A stretch of 64,000 nucleotides of DNA, from positions 1,299,940 to 1,363,939 of the forward strand of contig NZ_CP091277.1 of NCBI RefSeq assembly GCF_029633965.1, read 5' to 3'. Below the pieces are notes generated by a model that ran no database searches, was not told the origin of the DNA, and saw only the letters and a list, made by a program, of their open reading frames with translations. Position numbers and translations under genes: made by a program. The DNA comes from Methanogenium sp. S4BF (GTDB taxonomy: Archaea; Halobacteriota; Methanomicrobia; Methanomicrobiales; Methanomicrobiaceae). Positions 1-8,774 of this stretch are shown here, in pieces; positions within the stretch are counted from its first letter, which is position 1; each line of letters begins with the position of its first letter.

Positions 1-3000
1 CCTTTACGACTGAAAAAGCAAAAAAAGAGAAGAGAGAGTTTTATATACCACGATTAGAACGGGAAAAGAGTCTCTATGGCACAGAGTTTGAGATTAAACT
101 GCGAAATGAACTCACACAAAAAGCCATTGCTAAAGAATGTGCGGAATGGATCCGGCGTAAGGTGACTTTTCGCTCAAATATCACAACTGAGAACATGGGG
201 GGCTTCATTAATGTTCAAAATAATGATAGCAACATTACCTATATGCCGGTAAATGGTTTTACCACTGTTGACATTGGGTGTGAAAAAGGGAATAACGCAT
301 ATAATATTGTAAACCGGCTCGGTGCTCCATTCAGCCAGGAATACTTCAGAATATTTGATGAAATATGGAATGATAAAGCAAAACTTCAGGATGTAACTGA
401 TGAAGTAATTGAGAATATATCAACCGTTTATAGGGAAAATTCTCCCCAATTCATCTATTTTGTAATTCTGTATAACATCTTCAATGAATTCCTGGATGAC
501 ATTTCAGAAGATGTGCTCCCAAACGAGGCAACCGGATTTAAGAATAGTCAGATCTGGAATAAATTGTATGACTTCCAGAAGGATGCTGCACTCTCAATTA
601 TCAATAAACTTGAGACCTATAACGGCTGTATTTTGGCAGACAGCGTGGGTCTGGGAAAAACGTACACCGCTCTTTCTGTGATTAAATATTATGAGAACCG
701 CAACAAGTCTGTATTAGTATTGTGTCCTAAAAAGCTTTCAGATAACTGGAATACGTTTAAAATGAACCTGCTCAACAATCCCATTGCCAAGGATCGTCTG
801 AGCTACGATGTACTTTTTCATACCGACCTCTCACGAAATCACGGATATTCAAATGGCATTCCACTTGACCGGGTTAACTGGAGTAATTATGACCTCGTTG
901 TCATTGATGAATCCCATAACTTCCGCAATGGTGGCGATGTCGATACGGAAGATAATGAGAAAGAGAACCGATACGAGCGGTTAATGAATCAGGTCATCCG
1001 CAAAGGTGTCCGAACAAAAGTCCTTATGTTGTCTGCCACGCCGGTGAATAACCGATTTTCAGATCTGAAAAATCAGCTTGCACTGGCATACGAGGGAAAT
1101 ACCGATCAGATCAATGAAAAACTGAAGACAAAACAGAATGTTGAAGATATATTCAGAATTGCACAGCAAGCCTTCAATACATGGAGTAAATTTGAGACGG
1201 AGGAGAGAACGACTGAAAATCTTCTTGATATGCTTGACTTTGAATTTTTTGAAGTTCTCGACAGTGTCACCATCGCCCGTTCGCGGAAGCATATTGAAAA
1301 ATATTACAATACAGAAGAAATTGGGAAATTTCCGGAGAGAAACAAACCCATTTCTGTTCGCTGTCCCCTGACGACTCTTCCGGGAGCAATTGACTATGAT
1401 GATATCTATGATACATTATCTCAGTTAAATCTGAGTATATACACTCCTTCTGCCTTCGTTCATGAGAGTAAGATTCCCAAATATGAAGAGAAATATGATA
1501 CCAAATTAGCGAATACTTCGTTCAAACAGAGAGATCGTGAGAGGAGTCTTCGTATCCTTATGCGGACAAATCTTCTCAAACGACTTGAGAGTTCTGTTCA
1601 TGCATTTCGGCTTACCGTGGGAAAGGTGCTTGAAAATATCACCCTGACAATTGAACAGATTGAGAAATTTCAGGAAAACGGTTCGATTGAATTTAATAAC
1701 AGGACCATCTCTGATGATTTTGATTTCGACGATCAAAACTCGGATCTCTTATTCACATCCGGAAAGGTCAAAATTGAACTCAGGGATATGGACTACCGGA
1801 GTTGGCTTTACGATCTGAATGACGATCGGGGTCTGTTAGAAGAACTGCTGAAAGCAACATCTGCCATCACCCCTGAACATGATGAGAAGTTAAATGTCTT
1901 TTATAATGTCATCCGGGATAAGATACAGAATCCAATCAATGATAATAATAAAAAAATCCTGGTCTTTTCTGCATATGCCGATACCGTAGAGTACCTGTTT
2001 AATAATGTCAGTCAGATGGTGAAGTCAGAATTTGGACTGGATACTGCAATGATCACAGGTTCTGTAAACGGGAGAACAACAGTCCCAAAACTGAAGGCTG
2101 ATTTCAACCAGGTCCTTACCTGTTTCTCACCAGTTTCTAAGGAGAGAGATCTGCTTTCGTTAAAAGAGCAGGCCAATATTGACATCCTGATTGCAACGGA
2201 CTGCATTTCAGAGGGACAAAATCTTCAGGATTGTGATTATCTCATAAACTACGACATTCACTGGAATCCTGTCCGAATTATTCAGAGGTTTGGCCGTATT
2301 GATCGTATTGGGAGTAAAAACGACGTCATTCAGCTGGTTAATTTCTGGCCGGATATCTCCCTTGATGATTATATCAATTTAAAGTCACGGGTGGAGACCC
2401 GCATGCGAATTTCGGTGATGACATCAACCGGCGATGACGACCTCATCAATGAGGAAAAAGGGGATCTTGAATACCGAAAACAGCAGCTTGAACGACTGCA
2501 AAATGAGGTTGTGGATATTGAGGATATGTCCGGCGGTATATCCATTATGGACCTCGGTCTGAATGAATTCAGGATAGATCTTCTGAGTTACATTAAGGAT
2601 AATCCTGATGTAGGGAGGTCACCTTTTGGGATGCATGCGGTGGTAAAAAGCCGTGGCAATGATGTTCCGCCCGGCGTCATATATGTCTTAAAAAACATCA
2701 ATGATGATGTCAATATCAACAATTGCAATCTCCTACACCCGTTTTACATTGTATATGTCAACGATGACGGAAGGGTGTTTTACAATCACCTCTCTCCCAA
2801 AAAGACGCTTGATATGATCCGGTACCTGTGCAGGGACCAGAATATGCCGGACAAACAATTGTGCACATTGTTTAATAGAGAGACAAGAGACGGCAGGAGG
2901 ATGGATACATATTCCAATCTGCTTGAAGATGCGATATCCTCTATCATCGATGTGAATGATGAGAGTGATATTGACAGCCTCTTTTCTCCCGGAGGGACAT

Positions 3001-3068
3001 CAGCACTCCAGACGCACATCTCCGGTCTGAATGATTTTGAACTCATATGTTTTCTGATTGTCAAATGA
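1..3068 (+). CDS. SNF2-type DEAD/DEAH helicase, 5' end outside window
   Basis: The reading frame is open from base 3, so the gene starts left of the window; the GTG at 162 is internal. Helicase motifs are visible: Walker A ADSVGLGKT (about 636-662), DESH (about 905), SATP motif III (about 1036), a C-terminal helicase domain with ATDCISEGQNLQ (about 2194) and the arginine motif QRFGRIDRIGS (about 2282). This is the SNF2/HepA-like layout. Proteins of this type next to DUF4391 often carry an N-terminal phospholipase D-like nuclease; whether this one does cannot be seen because the N-terminus is cut off. It would act as an ATP-driven DNA translocase in the defence island that follows. The next gene begins 22 bp after its stop. 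Confidence 0.9.
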   Translation, partial: FTTEKAKKEKREFYIPRLEREKSLYGTEFEIKLRNELTQKAIAKECAEWIRRKVTFRSNITTENMGGFINVQNNDSNITYMPVNGFTTVDIGCEKGNNAYNIVNRLGAPFSQEYFRIFDEIWNDKAKLQDVTDEVIENISTVYRENSPQFIYFVILYNIFNEFLDDISEDVLPNEATGFKNSQIWNKLYDFQKDAALSIINKLETYNGCILADSVGLGKTYTALSVIKYYENRNKSVLVLCPKKLSDNWNTFKMNLLNNPIAKDRLSYDVLFHTDLSRNHGYSNGIPLDRVNWSNYDLVVIDESHNFRNGGDVDTEDNEKENRYERLMNQVIRKGVRTKVLMLSATPVNNRFSDLKNQLALAYEGNTDQINEKLKTKQNVEDIFRIAQQAFNTWSKFETEERTTENLLDMLDFEFFEVLDSVTIARSRKHIEKYYNTEEIGKFPERNKPISVRCPLTTLPGAIDYDDIYDTLSQLNLSIYTPSAFVHESKIPKYEEKYDTKLANTSFKQRDRERSLRILMRTNLLKRLESSVHAFRLTVGKVLENITLTIEQIEKFQENGSIEFNNRTISDDFDFDDQNSDLLFTSGKVKIELRDMDYRSWLYDLNDDRGLLEELLKATSAITPEHDEKLNVFYNVIRDKIQNPINDNNKKILVFSAYADTVEYLFNNVSQMVKSEFGLDTAMITGSVNGRTTVPKLKADFNQVLTCFSPVSKERDLLSLKEQANIDILIATDCISEGQNLQDCDYLINYDIHWNPVRIIQRFGRIDRIGSKNDVIQLVNFWPDISLDDYINLKSRVETRMRISVMTSTGDDDLINEEKGDLEYRKQQLERLQNEVVDIEDMSGGISIMDLGLNEFRIDLLSYIKDNPDVGRSPFGMHAVVKSRGNDVPPGVIYVLKNINDDVNINNCNLLHPFYIVYVNDDGRVFYNHLSPKKTLDMIRYLCRDQNMPDKQLCTLFNRETRDGRRMDTYSNLLEDAISSIIDVNDESDIDSLFSPGGTSALQTHISGLNDFELICFLIVK

Positions 3069-3090
3069 GCATGAATGGAGGTGTGTTTAT

Positions 3091-3765
3091 ATGTTAGATC
3101 TACCTGTTGGCACCAAATATCAGAAACGGATTCCAAAAACCAAATTTTACCAGCATCTCTCTCTTTCACCAAAAGTGAAACAGCAGTTTGTAGACGAGAT
3201 TGATACAATTTTCTGGCAGAACAAACTTTCTCCGGATACTCTTGGCATCGCTGCGGGAAAGGAGGTGCAGGAGATTGAGGTCTTTGAGATTAAATTGCGC
3301 CAGTTTGGAATCAGTAAAAATCTCCTTGAGATCATGGACCGGCAAATTCCCTATCACATTGTCTTTGTCCTGACGTTTGATGGAATGGCACAGATAGTCA
3401 TCGGGTATAAGGAGAAGAGCAAAAAGAAGGATGATACCTACAAAGTTGAGAAGTATGTCTATTCTGAATGGTGTTCCCCTGATGAATGTGCACAGGAACT
3501 GAAAGGGCTGAATCTGGATGGCATATATGAAAATCTTTTGAGAGAGTATCTTCCTGAAGAGCAGCCGCAATTGAAGGATTTGAGAGAGACAATTGCTCTT
3601 CAAAAGGAGATTGAGAAACAGACCGCTCTGTGTGCAGCGCTGGAGAACAAGATGAAAAAAGAGAGACAGTTCAACAAGCAGGTCCACCTGAACCAGGAAT
3701 TGAGAGAGCAAAAAGCAAAGCTTGAAGGCATGCTTTCTGAACAGATATCCAATTGCAACGAATGA
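3091..3765 (+). CDS. DUF4391 family protein
   Basis: A 224-residue protein that I recognise as DUF4391. The family has no proven biochemical activity but is regularly found beside SNF2 helicases and type III restriction genes. An upstream ATG at 3058 overlaps the helicase, but a strong ribosome site GGAGGTG (3077-3083) lies 7 nt before the ATG at 3091, and the family-like sequence begins there (MLDLPVGT). The C-terminal third (about residues 160-224) is rich in Glu, Lys, Gln and Leu and is probably a coiled coil. By context it is likely a partner of the helicase. Confidence 0.8.
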   Translation: MLDLPVGTKYQKRIPKTKFYQHLSLSPKVKQQFVDEIDTIFWQNKLSPDTLGIAAGKEVQEIEVFEIKLRQFGISKNLLEIMDRQIPYHIVFVLTFDGMAQIVIGYKEKSKKKDDTYKVEKYVYSEWCSPDECAQELKGLNLDGIYENLLREYLPEEQPQLKDLRETIALQKEIEKQTALCAALENKMKKERQFNKQVHLNQELREQKAKLEGMLSEQISNCNE

Positions 3766-3805
3766 ATCCGAACAGAAAAAACAGTCATATAAGCATATGA
3801 GAAAT

Positions 3806-3851
3806 ACCAATGACGATATATATTATATCAAAGTAATTGTCTATCATTGGT
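3806..3851 (+). promoter_or_regulatory. TATA box inside an 8-bp inverted repeat, upstream of the XRE-ImmA gene
   Basis: ACCAATGA (3806-3813) and its exact reverse complement TCATTGGT (3844-3851) flank the AT-rich element GATATATATTATATC (3814-3828), the likely archaeal TATA box. The start codon is at 3892 with ribosome site GGGAGG at 3879-3884. The arrangement fits an operator at which the downstream XRE-type protein could repress its own promoter. Operator function is inferred from geometry only. Confidence 0.5.
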
Positions 3852-3891
3852 TCTTGTAATCATCATCTGAAGGAAATCGGGAGGAATAGCG

Positions 3892-5055
3892 ATGGAGACA
3901 ATCATTAACGGTAAAATGATTCAGTGGGCACGGGAGCGTGCACGCTTATCTCCTGCAGAACTCGCTGAAAAGTGTAAAACCGATCCAGAAACTGTTCGGA
4001 AATGGGAGTCCGGGGAACGTGCAATTACGGTCACAAAGGCAAAACAGCTTGCAAAAATAGCACTGATACCATATGGACTTCTCTTTGCTGATAATCCTCC
4101 GGAAGAGAAGATTCCCATTGCTGATTACCGGACACAAGGTTCTGCCGGTATCAGGAGACCCAGTCCCGAACTCCTTGAGACAATAGATGATGCTAAACTG
4201 AAGCAGGAGTGGTATCGCGAATATTTGATCGCTGAGGAATTTCCTCCTCTGGGTTTTATTGGAAAATATGATACTAATGCTGAACCTGAATTCATTGCAC
4301 AGGAGATCAAACGAGTTCTTGGGGTCGATGATACGGAGTATTATGCCTGTAAAGACTGGGAACAGGCATTTAGTTATCTTATAAATCATGCAGAAGACGA
4401 AGGAATTACGGTCCTTGTCAATAGTACGCTGAAAAACAATACCCATCGGCCGCTGGATGTTGAAGAATTCCGGGGTTTCGTTCTTTCTGACTCCTATGCA
4501 CCGTTGATTTTCATCAATGGGAAAGATGCAAAGGCTGCCCGGATGTTTACGCTCATGCATGAGATTGCTCATCTCTTCATTGGTGAGAGCGGTGTCTGTG
4601 ATGACACCATTGCGGGAAATGGTTCCATCCCACAGGAACAGTGGTGCAATCAGGTTGCTGCTGAATTTTTAACGCCAAAGGACCGGTTTCTGGAGTTATG
4701 GAAAGAAGGAGAAAGTGCTGACTCCAATCTGGATACGATCCGGCTGAGACTGAGGGTGAGCAGATTGGTTGCTATTTTCCGTGCATATCAACTGAACCTA
4801 ATTTCCTACGAAGAGAAGCAGGAATTCGTCTCCACAGAGATGACACACTTTGCAGCAATCAAAACGAAGCAGAAGGATACGAAAGGCGGACCGGATTATT
4901 ATGTCATCAAGAGATTTAAGACTGGGAGGAATCTTGCGATGGCGATCATTTCTGAAGTGCGGGCAAACCGGATGCTCTACCGGGATGCCTTCCATCTGCT
5001 TGGCGTGAAAAATATTGAAGCCCTGAATACATTTGCGGGCGCTTTGGACTATTAA
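3892..5055 (+). CDS. XRE-family HTH regulator with ImmA/IrrE metallopeptidase domain
   Basis: A 387-residue protein. Residues about 5-60 form an XRE helix-turn-helix (WARERARLSPAELAEK and the following residues). A zinc-peptidase motif HEIAH is at residues 223-227 and starts an ImmA/IrrE domain. In known ImmA-type systems the peptidase cuts a repressor after a stress or phage signal; here HTH and peptidase are fused in one chain. It is separated by 2 bp from the downstream DUF4411 gene, and this pairing (XRE-ImmA followed by a PIN-like DUF4411 protein) recurs in prokaryotes, so the two may form a regulator/toxin unit. It probably controls its own promoter through the inverted repeat upstream. 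Confidence 0.9.
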   Translation: METIINGKMIQWARERARLSPAELAEKCKTDPETVRKWESGERAITVTKAKQLAKIALIPYGLLFADNPPEEKIPIADYRTQGSAGIRRPSPELLETIDDAKLKQEWYREYLIAEEFPPLGFIGKYDTNAEPEFIAQEIKRVLGVDDTEYYACKDWEQAFSYLINHAEDEGITVLVNSTLKNNTHRPLDVEEFRGFVLSDSYAPLIFINGKDAKAARMFTLMHEIAHLFIGESGVCDDTIAGNGSIPQEQWCNQVAAEFLTPKDRFLELWKEGESADSNLDTIRLRLRVSRLVAIFRAYQLNLISYEEKQEFVSTEMTHFAAIKTKQKDTKGGPDYYVIKRFKTGRNLAMAIISEVRANRMLYRDAFHLLGVKNIEALNTFAGALDY

Positions 5056-5057
5056 CG

Positions 5058-5546
5058 ATGAAATATCTGCTGGATTCGAATGTATTTATTGAGGCGAAAA
5101 ACGGCTATTATTCATTTAATATTGCAGGGGGGTTTTGGGATTGGCTCGAACTCTTTATGGAAGAGCAGTCATTTCTGACCATCCGGGAAGTCAGGAAAGA
5201 ATTGACTGATTATAATGATGAATTGAAGGACTGGATAATACAATTTCAACCGAGTCAGTTTATAGAGGAAGATCTGGAAATTCAACAGAATATGAGAGAG
5301 ATTACCAATTACGTTCTCAATCACGAGACATTCTCCCCGGAGAATAAAAGTATGTTTCTTGCGAAAGCCGACCCATGGTTGATTGCCACCGCGATGGCAC
5401 GAGGGTATGTTGTTGTCACGCATGAAAACAAAGTGGGAAAAGGGGCAAAAAAGGTCAAAATTCCAAATATATGTGAGACGTTCGGTGTTGAATATATCAA
5501 TGTCTTTGAATTGATGAGGACAAAGAATGTAAATCTACGATTGTAA
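5058..5546 (+). CDS. DUF4411 family PIN-like protein
   Basis: A 162-residue protein starting 2 bp after the XRE-ImmA gene. The N-terminus MKYLLDSNVFIEA carries the first acidic residue of a PIN-like fold, and DPWLIATA (about residue 106) plus a VVTHEN segment supply the later acidic/polar positions. This matches the DUF4411 branch of the PIN superfamily, many of whose members are RNases and toxins. By context it is probably the effector partner of the XRE-ImmA protein. RNase activity is inferred from fold assignment, not shown. Confidence 0.85.
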   Translation: MKYLLDSNVFIEAKNGYYSFNIAGGFWDWLELFMEEQSFLTIREVRKELTDYNDELKDWIIQFQPSQFIEEDLEIQQNMREITNYVLNHETFSPENKSMFLAKADPWLIATAMARGYVVVTHENKVGKGAKKVKIPNICETFGVEYINVFELMRTKNVNLRL

Positions 5547-5641
5547 GGCTGATTCACATCTGCCAGATATCATTGTACACAATTATTATTCCAATACGTA
5601 ATCTGAATTTTAAATCTCAGTCAAACAACGGAGAATTATCT

Positions 5642-7573
5642 ATGAGCAAATCCGGGCCAGAATACCTGAAAATGGAAACCACCAACACCACAGAAGACCA
5701 TATCGAAAAAATTGCTTCACTATTCCCGAATGTCATCACCGAAATTGAGGATGATGAAGGCATTCTCCGCAAGGGAATTGACTTCGATCTCCTCCGGCAG
5801 GAGCTCTCAGGTGGCTATGTCGAAGGAAGAGAAGAACGCTACGACTTTACATGGGTTGGGAAGAGGAAGGCCATCGTCGAGGCGAACCGCCCCATCAAAA
5901 AGACCCTCCGGCCCTGCATGGAAGAGAGCAAAAACTGGGAGGACACCCAGAATATCTTCATCGAAGGGGACAATCTCGATGCCATGAAACTCCTCCAGGA
6001 GAGCTATCTCAACTCAGTCAAGATGATCTATATCGATCCCCCGTATAATACAGGAAACGACTTCATCTACAACGACCGGTTCGTGATGGACGCTGACGAA
6101 TATGATGAAGAGACCGGCGCAGTGGACGATGCAGGCAACCGGATGTTTAAAAACAATAAGGAACGGGGCCGGTATCACTCAGACTGGTGCTCGATGCTCT
6201 ATCCCCGACTGAAGCTTGCACATACCCTGCTTCGTGATGATGGAGTTATATTTCTTTCAATTGATGAACATGAGATGCCTAATCTCCGCCATATGATGAA
6301 CGAGATCTTCGGTGAGGATAATTATATTGAATCAATAATATGGAAGAAACGAAGTACGCCTCCCAATGATAAAATCATAGGTGCAGCTCATGAATATATC
6401 CTAATCTATTCTAAGGACATCCAGAAACTTTCTTTGAATCTCAGAGAAAGGACCAATGAACAGATTGAGAGATATCAAAATCCTGATAATCATCCAAAAG
6501 GACCTTGGGTACCCGGAGATTTAATGGCTAATGTGAAGGGTGGAAGATATGTAAAATCTCTCAATTTTCCTATAATTAATCCCAATACAGGAGAAGAACA
6601 TTATCCTTCTTCAAACGGAAATTGGCGATTTAATAAAGACAAAATTGACGAACTCATTAAAAATAATGAAATTTACTTTGGCAAAGATAACAAGGGCCGT
6701 CCTAAATTGAAACGTTTCTTATCCGATGTTAAAAAAGGAATAACATATACAACCATTTGGGATTTTGTTCCATTTAACACAGTAGGCTCAAAGGAAATGG
6801 CTGAATTGTTAGGAAACTTAACTGTTTTCAATAATCCTAAGCCATCAGGGTTAATTGTAGAATTACTTAAGCTTGGCTCATTAAATAATTCACTAATCCT
6901 CGACTTCTTCTCCGGTTCTTGCACAACCGCCCATGCCGTCATGCAGCTGAACGCGGAGGACGGCGGCAGCGGCACCCGCAAATTCATCATGGTGCAGCTG
7001 CCTGAGCCCTGCTGCGATGAAGGGAGTGAGGCATTGAAGGCGGGATTCCATACCATCGCAGAGATAGGCAAGGAGAGAATCCGTCGTGCCGGTGAAAAGA
7101 TCAAAGCCGAATTGGAGGAGGCGAACCGGCAAAAAACCCTTGACGGAGAGCAAATGAAGATTCCCGATATCGGATTCCGGGTCTTCAAAATCGATGACAC
7201 CAATATGAAGGATGTCTATTACGCAGCAGAAGACTATACTCAGGAGACCATAGAAGGACTTGTTGATAATGTCAGGGGAGACAGAACGGACACAGACCTC
7301 CTCTATCAGGTCATGATCAACTGGGGCCTTCCTTTAGACCTCAGACACGAGATGGAAACCATCGACGGGTATACCGTGCACATCGTTGATGGCAATGCAC
7401 TTGTCGCCTGTTTTGAAGCAAACATCTCTGAAGATGTGATGCGAACAATTGCGGAGAAAAAACCCCTGCGGGCCGTCTTCCGGGATGGTTCATTCAGGAA
7501 CAGCCCTGGCAAACTCAATATTGAAGGCATATTCAAGACCATTGCACCGGACACGAAACTGAGAGTGATCTGA
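5642..7573 (+). CDS. mod: Type III restriction-modification system methyltransferase subunit Mod
   Basis: A 643-residue N6-adenine DNA methyltransferase of the beta class. The catalytic motif IV DPPYNTGNDF is at about residue 132 and the AdoMet-binding motif I DFFSGSCTTAHAV follows at about 420; this order defines the beta group used by type III Mod. An in-frame ATG at 5573 exists, but GGAG precedes the ATG at 5642 and the conserved protein begins there. The central part (about nt 6340-6890), where the target-recognition domain lies, is much more AT-rich than both flanks, which suggests domain exchange. Mod supplies sequence recognition for the Res subunit encoded downstream. Its last base is shared with the RhuM start codon. 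Confidence 0.95.
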   Translation: MSKSGPEYLKMETTNTTEDHIEKIASLFPNVITEIEDDEGILRKGIDFDLLRQELSGGYVEGREERYDFTWVGKRKAIVEANRPIKKTLRPCMEESKNWEDTQNIFIEGDNLDAMKLLQESYLNSVKMIYIDPPYNTGNDFIYNDRFVMDADEYDEETGAVDDAGNRMFKNNKERGRYHSDWCSMLYPRLKLAHTLLRDDGVIFLSIDEHEMPNLRHMMNEIFGEDNYIESIIWKKRSTPPNDKIIGAAHEYILIYSKDIQKLSLNLRERTNEQIERYQNPDNHPKGPWVPGDLMANVKGGRYVKSLNFPIINPNTGEEHYPSSNGNWRFNKDKIDELIKNNEIYFGKDNKGRPKLKRFLSDVKKGITYTTIWDFVPFNTVGSKEMAELLGNLTVFNNPKPSGLIVELLKLGSLNNSLILDFFSGSCTTAHAVMQLNAEDGGSGTRKFIMVQLPEPCCDEGSEALKAGFHTIAEIGKERIRRAGEKIKAELEEANRQKTLDGEQMKIPDIGFRVFKIDDTNMKDVYYAAEDYTQETIEGLVDNVRGDRTDTDLLYQVMINWGLPLDLRHEMETIDGYTVHIVDGNALVACFEANISEDVMRTIAEKKPLRAVFRDGSFRNSPGKLNIEGIFKTIAPDTKLRVI

Positions 7574-8694
7574 TGGCAGAGATGGCAGATGAAAATGAGT
7601 CCACCAATAAACGTCTGGAATGGCAGGAACCCCCAAAGGGACATATCCTGATATACCAGTCAAAAGATGAGACTTTCAGGCTTGATGTCCGCTTTGAAGA
7701 TGAATCAGTATGGCTGACCCAGCAGCAGATGGCCGAACTTTTCCAGACCACCAAGCAAAATATCAGTCTCCATATAAAAAACATCTATTCTGAGAGCGAA
7801 CTCCTCCCACAGGCAACTGTCAAGGAATACTTGACAGTTCAAACGGAAGGAGCACGTGAAGTCAAACGAACGATTGACTACTACAACCTTGATATGATCA
7901 TCTCTGTCGGTTATCGGGTGAGAAGCAGTATTGCCACCCGGTTTCGTATCTGGGCGACACAGCACCTGACGGAATTCATTAAAAAGGGGTTCATTCTCGA
8001 TGACGTTCGCCTGAAAGAACCGGAAAGCAGTAGGTACTTTGAGGAACTCTTAGCACGGATCCGCGATATCCGTTCATCTGAAAAGATTTTCTGGCGCAAA
8101 GTTCTGGACATATACGCGACCAGTATTGATTATGACCCAAACGCTGAAACAACACAGCAGTTTTTTAGACAGGTACAAAACAAGATGCACTGGGCGGCGC
8201 ATGGTCACACCGCAGCAGAATTGATCTATGAACGTGCAGATGCAAACAAGCCTGAGATGGGGATTACCAATTATCCGGGGAATACCCTGCTCAGACGTGA
8301 TATAGAAGTTGCAAAGAATTATCTCAGGGAGGATGAATTAGCAGTTCTCAATCGAATAGTGACCGCATATCTGGAAATCGCAGAATTGCAGGCGCTCAAC
8401 CGGATGCCAATGACCATGCAGGACTGGATTGAACGCCTGCACCAGTTTTTAACAATGACCGGACGTGAACTGCTGACAAACGCCGGAAGCATCAGTCACG
8501 AAACTGCACTACAAAAAGCACACGCTGAGTATGAAACCTACTGCAGGAATAAATTGCAGGAGCCGACAGACGTTGAAAGGCATTTTATAGAGATGGAAGA
8601 TGGAATAAAGCACATCAAGGGAAGAACTGAAGAAGAGCCATCTCCGGACACGAAAGCACACGCGAAAAAGGAATGCGGAGAAAATAATCATTAA
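7573..8694 (+). CDS. rhuM: RhuM family protein within the type III R-M locus
   Basis: A 373-residue homologue of the RhuM 'virulence' family, whose N-terminal part resembles Bro/KilA-N-type DNA-binding proteins. Diagnostic stretches are VWLTQQQMAELFQTTKQNIS, an HTH-like segment at about residue 40, and LDMIISVGYRVRSS. The start codon overlaps the Mod stop (TGATG), so the two are translationally coupled. RhuM genes are often seen between mod and res, but a role in restriction is not established; a regulatory or toxin-like role is inferred only from position. Confidence 0.88.
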   Translation: MAEMADENESTNKRLEWQEPPKGHILIYQSKDETFRLDVRFEDESVWLTQQQMAELFQTTKQNISLHIKNIYSESELLPQATVKEYLTVQTEGAREVKRTIDYYNLDMIISVGYRVRSSIATRFRIWATQHLTEFIKKGFILDDVRLKEPESSRYFEELLARIRDIRSSEKIFWRKVLDIYATSIDYDPNAETTQQFFRQVQNKMHWAAHGHTAAELIYERADANKPEMGITNYPGNTLLRRDIEVAKNYLREDELAVLNRIVTAYLEIAELQALNRMPMTMQDWIERLHQFLTMTGRELLTNAGSISHETALQKAHAEYETYCRNKLQEPTDVERHFIEMEDGIKHIKGRTEEEPSPDTKAHAKKECGENNH

Positions 8695-8774
8695 GGGCGG
8701 TATCTGAAGATGGAACCGATAACGTGTATTCAAAACAGCACCGCTGAATTTCTCACATTCACCGGAGGCATGGA

